Below, one piece after another: positions 59,801-64,000 of a DNA stretch of 64,000 nt. Source of the stretch: Mimachlamys varia (taxonomy: Eukaryota > Mollusca > Bivalvia > Pectinida > Pectinidae); assembly GCA_947623455.1 (NCBI GenBank), contig OX392532.1, forward strand, positions 7,320,501 through 7,384,500, given 5' to 3'. Numbering within the stretch: the stretch's first letter is position 1; each line of letters opens with the position of its first letter. The notes beneath the pieces are model-generated. The model searched no databases, was not told where the DNA came from, and worked only from the letters and a program-made list of their open reading frames with translations. Made by a program: the position numbers and the translations under genes.

Positions 59801-62800
59801 CTGTGTAGGAACAAAAGGTCAGAGGTTAACAACATAGAGAAGCTCTGTCATTGGTCGGTTGAAGCAACTGACCATTTATCTGATTACAATTTTCATGATC
59901 GACTTTACTGGGTTCTGTAGAGTTATCTCCCCTAACATATTTTTGAAGCTATAATCAATAGCAGGTCACAATTTTTTCAGTTATTTTGTTAAAACCAGAT
60001 ATACTGCTTATAAGCACATAACTATCAATAAAATTATAATAAGTATTTAAGCATCTGCATATTTGTTAAAAGACATTTTTCAACGCAAAAATCACAATTT
60101 ACTTTTTTCTTCATACAGCCATTTTTAATTATAATCGATCATTGATCAGTTAATATCAAATGATGATCAATCATGATTTTCAACACTAGTCACCAGTAAT
60201 TGGTTTCAAAGTTTGTGCATTAAGGTACACCAGACTACAACATTGTGAAATACATGATAATCATTTTTCTCAAATCAATCTGACATCAACTTTCTGAAAT
60301 TTATCTCTTATTGACTTTAAAAACTATATCTTTGATCAATTCGGAAGTATACATCAGATAATATTTAATTTTAACAATATAACTGGTTGCATTAATTCCA
60401 AACTCACACTTTACAGAGAGATCATAAAGATTACAACATACAAGAAAGATTAGCAGGGACCTGACTTATAGGTTTTAACACACACACACCCTCATCTTTA
60501 TTCCTACTAAAAGATTAGTAATACTAGTACAGTTGGACATTTTTTATCAAAGAATTTCTTCACTACATTGTACCCTAAACAAACAGTATTATTATAACTG
60601 AAGCCATTGTTAAAAGCTTGCAAAATAGATTTCAATTTTAATTACTGTTTGTATAAATAGAAACTTAGCACTTTTAGGATTGCAATATTTTTCTAGTAAA
60701 ATAATATGTCATTACGAGGCAAAACACAAGATAAGATTTTAATAATTGTACTTTGTTAGTTAAAAAACCAAACCCATAAAAGACTTGAGATAAATGATTG
60801 GGAGAAGAAAGCAACAACATCCTAACACTCGTGCTATTTACAATTATTAGCATCACATGGTCCAATTTTTAATGTCAATATGTTTGTTATTTATCTCTAT
60901 TTAGTATTTTTAGCAGTTCTGATCAAAATACGAAAAATATTAAAGAAGACACATTTGTTTAGTATCTGGAGGTTTGAAATTATGCAGAGAAAAGCTGAGC
61001 CACATAGTAACTTTAGATTAATAGGGGATTATCCAAGACATGCTGGACTTATCCAATAGAATTTCATTGTATTATAAGAAACCTTTACTAACAACAGTGT
61101 TTAGACAGATCTAGAACAACTGTACACTGTAGGTGTAGACATATAATTTTGTGTAAAGTTTGCAAATTATAGAATACAAAATACCTGTTAACGATAATGC
61201 TATATATCACAGTAATTTACGTGCAGCAAGAAAATAAATTTGTTCAATCTGGATTACTATCCGCTTCAGCCAAAAATAAACTAAAAGCAGAAGGTTATTA
61301 CAAATCTCTCAGTAAAGCCTAAAACCTATGATTAGGACTAAAGAACTTTTATAGAAAGGGCTTTAAGGGAGAGAAAGTGCCATGTAAGCTGCTATAACTG
61401 CAATAAGTGTGTCTCTTTACTGTCATGTGTTAAAGTAGAGATAAGTCACAGTGCATATCTACATAAGCAGGACAGCTGGAATATGTAGTGAAACAGACAG
61501 CAATCGGTGCAGACCTTGAGGATCACAGTTTAGATTTCTTGTATTCATATCTGGCAATGGCTCTTCTATGGACTTCGTCTGGTCCATCTGCCAGCCTCAA
61601 GACCCGGGCCCAGGAGAACATACTGGCTAGGGGCAGGGAGTCATCGAGACCTGCACCACCGAAGGACTGAAAGGGGACACAAGGGAGGTAATCTGTCTAA
61701 TGCTGCATGTGTACATGTTATAATGAAATAATACATTTAATTACAGGTATATAGACATTAATTAAATATACAATACCTCAATAACATGAACAATTCGGAA
61801 ATGTACTAGCTTTTAATTCTTAATACCTTGAAAAAGGTCAGGCAGAGGGGGATGCATGAAAGAGCATTTTGCAGTTTTAAATTATTTGAGTACCCAACAT
61901 TGTTCTAGGTAAGTTGTGTGTGCTCTCTGAGACTTCATCTCAGGGTGATATATATATACACTCAACATTAATGTATCTGTTGACAGTATATTATAAGCGG
62001 GTATACGTACAAAGAAGGCAGAAGCAGCGTCACCAGTGATGGGGACAGGTAGATGGTAATATAACTGTTTGTGACCTAGCAGTGATACCCTGTCACCTGT
62101 GATGGGGACAGGTAGATGATACTTTAACTGAACCTAGGACTGACACTACTGTAGGTGTTTGTGACCTAGCAGTGATAGGGAAAGGTTTAACATAACTGAT
62201 TGTGACCCTGACACTGTAGGAGCTTGTGACCTAGCAACAAGACCTAACCACCTGTGAAAGAGATACGTTTATAATGGGACCACATTACACCCACAGACAT
62301 ATACCCTGGTACACCATCTCATTACACCCACAGATACATACCTATATAGCTCTGTCTATGACGTTCAGCGCCATATTTGGTGTTAGGCGACCTATACCCT
62401 GGTACAACATGTCTTTCCACCCACAGATATTTACCTATATAGCTCTGTCTATGACGTTCAGCGCCATATTTGGTGTTAGGCTACCTATACCCTGGTACAC
62501 CATCTCATTACACCCACAGATATTTACCTATATAGCTCTGTCTATGACGTTCAGCGCCATATTTGGTGTTAGGCTACCTATACCCTGGTACACCATCTCA
62601 TTACACCCACAGATATTTACCTATATAGCTCTGTCTATGACGTTCAGCGCCATATTTGGTGTTAGGCTACCTATACCCTGGTACACCATCTCATTACACC
62701 CACAGATATTTACCTATATAGCTCTGTCTATGACGTTCAGCGCCATATTTGGTGTTAGGCTACCTATACCCTGGTACACCATGTCTTTCCACCCACAGAT

Positions 62801-63681
62801 ATTTACCTGTATAGCTCTGTCTATGACGTTCAGCGCCATATTTGGTGTTAGACGACCTATACCCTGGTACACCATGTCTTCCCACCCACAGATATTTACC
62901 TGTATAGCTCTGTCTATGACTTTCAGCGCCATATTTGGTGCTGCAACCTTTATCATGGCTATGTCTGGAGCTGCAACCTGAAAATATGATACGGTTAGGT
63001 AAATTATTACCTGTTATGGTTAGGTAAATTATTACCTGTTCTCAATTAAAACAGGAGTCATCTTGCAAATCTTCATCCTGTATTTTTTCTATGCATCATA
63101 TACCTTCGTAATACAAAGCTGAATTTCTACATTGTACAACATAAAACAAACTAATATTTATAGCATTCTCAACCCTCACATCAATGTGTGTGATTCTATA
63201 GAACAAGTTCTCCATATATTGTACTATGTCAACTTGTAGTACCATATATACATATTCGTGTAACCCAGGATTAATTAGCAGTGTATGTATTGTAAAGCAA
63301 TCCCTCTATATTACTCACAACATGGAGTGGACCGAGGGATAACCATGCATATTACATGTAATAAAACAACCTAATGACAGCATAAGTACCGGTATTCTAT
63401 AGCATAAAGATGCCCCTCACACACACACATCATGTGAAACATTATCAAAAAAATAAATGACTTGTAAAAAACATCCCTCATACCATACCTTGTTTCCCAA
63501 GTTACCCTGTAAGACCATACAAATATGTACAATGTACCTTGTTTCCGAAGTTATCCATGATGTAGGCGGCCCTGAGTGTCAGCAGCCTGGCTTGTTCTAT
63601 CTCAATCCTGGACTGGGCCACGTCAGCCTGGATGGTACCCTGGGCAGCTAGGGGCTTACCAAAGGCAATGCGTTCCTGGGT
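59645..63681 (-). CDS. ACAD10/11-type acyl-CoA dehydrogenase, copy B (3' part; 5' exons beyond the window)
   Basis: Exons from high to low coordinate: 63681-63538, 62977-62900, then two alternative last exons, 61666-61523 and 59800-59645. All join at phase 0. The shared part reads [20 protein letters not shown] through IMDNFGNK and [20 protein letters not shown], then IDRAIQ. Both last exons begin with a GGAG motif and carry [16 protein letters not shown], so either gives a complete dehydrogenase end. The near exon ends KKSKL, a canonical PTS1; the far one ends KVNKL. Copy B lies 17 kb upstream of copy A in the same orientation, a tandem duplication. Vertebrate ACAD11 is reported in peroxisomes, which fits the SKL end. 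Confidence 0.9.
59801..61522. other. Copy B intron between alternative last exons
   Basis: AT-rich 1.7-kb sequence with no recognised repeat family or extra exon. It must also hold the 3' UTR and poly(A) site of the exon 9a transcript. Confidence 0.5.
61523..61666 (-). CDS. ACAD copy B alternative last exon 9a, ending SKL
   Basis: Acceptor CCTTTCAG leads into [20 protein letters not shown], then [20 protein letters not shown] and EYKKSKL with TGA at 61523-61525. Phase 0 fits exon 8. SKL is the canonical C-terminal peroxisomal targeting signal. No AATAAA was seen in the next 600 nt; TATAAA at about 61347-61353 is a weak candidate. Confidence 0.88.
   Translation of the reverse strand, partial: SFGGAGLDDSLPLASMFSWARVLRLADGPDEVHRRAIARYEYKKSKL
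61667..62273. other. Copy B intron segment between exon 9a and the 93-bp array
   Basis: Contains short repeated phrases (GATGGGGACAGGTAGATG twice, GTGACCTAGCA several times) around 62035-62240, a small degenerate tandem repeat. No exon seen. Confidence 0.5.
62274..62899. repeat. 93-bp array of copied exon 8 end plus donor, six units next to the real site
   Basis: TCTGTCTATG landmarks run from 62351 to 62909, exactly 6 x 93 bp. On the minus strand each unit gives [21 protein letters not shown] and then the donor. The unit is a multiple of three, so frames stay open on both strands and a 235-codon + strand ORF appears; it is an artefact. The second donor keeps CAG|GT; the third and later read TAG|GT, an in-frame stop. 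Confidence 0.93.
62900..62977 (-). CDS. ACAD copy B exon 8, donor is the seed of the 93-bp array
   Basis: 78 nt reading [20 protein letters not shown], then IDRAIQ|GTAAAT. Six further copies of the exon end and donor follow downstream every 93 bp. Confidence 0.9.
63484..63503 (-). repeat. Single duplicated exon 7 end plus donor
   Basis: On the minus strand GTAACTTGGGAAACAAG|GTA echoes the true exon 7 end GATAACTTCGGAAACAAG|GTA 40-50 bp away. It looks like one junction duplication that has not expanded. Confidence 0.6.
63538..63681 (-). CDS. ACAD copy B exon 7
   Basis: 144 nt, same borders and, by eye, the same sequence as copy A exon 7 (39874-40017). Acceptor TTGTAG, donor GTACAT. Confidence 0.93.
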
Positions 63682-64000
63682 CTACAACAGAAAGAATTGT
63701 TTTCTTTTAACATCTATAAAGTTTCAAATGAGTAAATGGTAAACTGTTCTTAATATCTTATTTTACTGTCAATTTGAATTTATGAACCATACATTTCCTA
63801 GCAAAAGAACATGTTGACAATTTTCATACGATTTCTTTTTTACTGAAACCTGTAATGAACCTAACTGTGCACACAAAGCACAGGCTCCCAATATCTCTGC
63901 TCCACTGAATATTAATACTTGTGTATTTGACCATGTGGTACCACACAATGAGGAATGATGAAATAGTCCTGTTACACAGCCAGTTTTTACTAAGTGTCAT

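Noticed and set aside
62274..62981. A 235-codon + strand ORF with a repeated [20 protein letters not shown] motif
   Set aside because: It is the antisense of the 93-bp array, which is open because the unit is a multiple of three; the coding strand encodes ACAD exon 8.
63457..63651. A + strand 64-codon ORF
   Set aside because: Antisense of ACAD copy B exon 7.

Overview
This window looks like a bivalve mollusc nuclear genome. The evidence is AT-rich intron-split genes, long minisatellites, and dispersed repeats with hairpin ends of the kind common in oysters and scallops. The species call is an inference. No bacterial or viral gene layout is present. Almost all ORFs over 60 codons are chance or repeat ORFs; the real genes were rebuilt exon by exon from splice sites, reading phase and family motifs.

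Left end, + strand (1-15926): the last nine coding exons of a FANCJ/BRIP1-type iron-sulfur DNA helicase. They run from helicase motif V through motif VI, a long disordered tail exon, and a C-terminal module with two CxxC pairs, to a TAG stop. Phases join without a break over 2157 nt (718 aa plus stop). The introns hold a hAT-like element, a dead Merlin/IS1595-like transposase, a 4-kb array of 74-bp repeats and a 41-bp array.

Middle, - strand (42769 down to 16470): nine exons of an ACAD10/11-type acyl-CoA dehydrogenase (copy A), 427 aa covering the whole dehydrogenase domain. It converges on the helicase gene with about 540 bp between the two stops. Its last intron is 22.5 kb, nearly all of it about 356 copies of a 61-bp repeat. 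Its 5' exons were not found.

43.1-59.6 kb: repeat-rich spacer with 39-bp, 70-bp and 23-bp arrays, a roughly 2-kb repeat with internal 323-bp units, a 4.7-kb interval between TTAA-flanked inverted repeats, a 359-bp foldback element with a 12-bp target duplication, a broken LINE ORF1, RT scraps, a PHD-finger scrap and a tRNA-like SINE head.

Right end, - strand (63681 down to 59645, continuing past the window): a second ACAD10/11 copy (B). It has two alternative last exons, one ending in SKL (a canonical peroxisomal signal) and one ending in NKL.

Main observation: three tandem arrays (41, 61 and 93 bp) are each built from an exon-intron junction of the gene they sit in. Each unit carries the splice site plus 18 to about 45 nt of coding sequence, is exactly phased with no net indel, and abuts the functional splice site at one end. 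The helicase exon 8 acceptor follows 31 decoy acceptors, the copy A exon 8 donor precedes about 356 decoy donors, and the copy B exon 8 donor precedes six. A fourth, single junction duplication lies beside copy B exon 7. This suggests a local process that repeatedly duplicates splice junctions.
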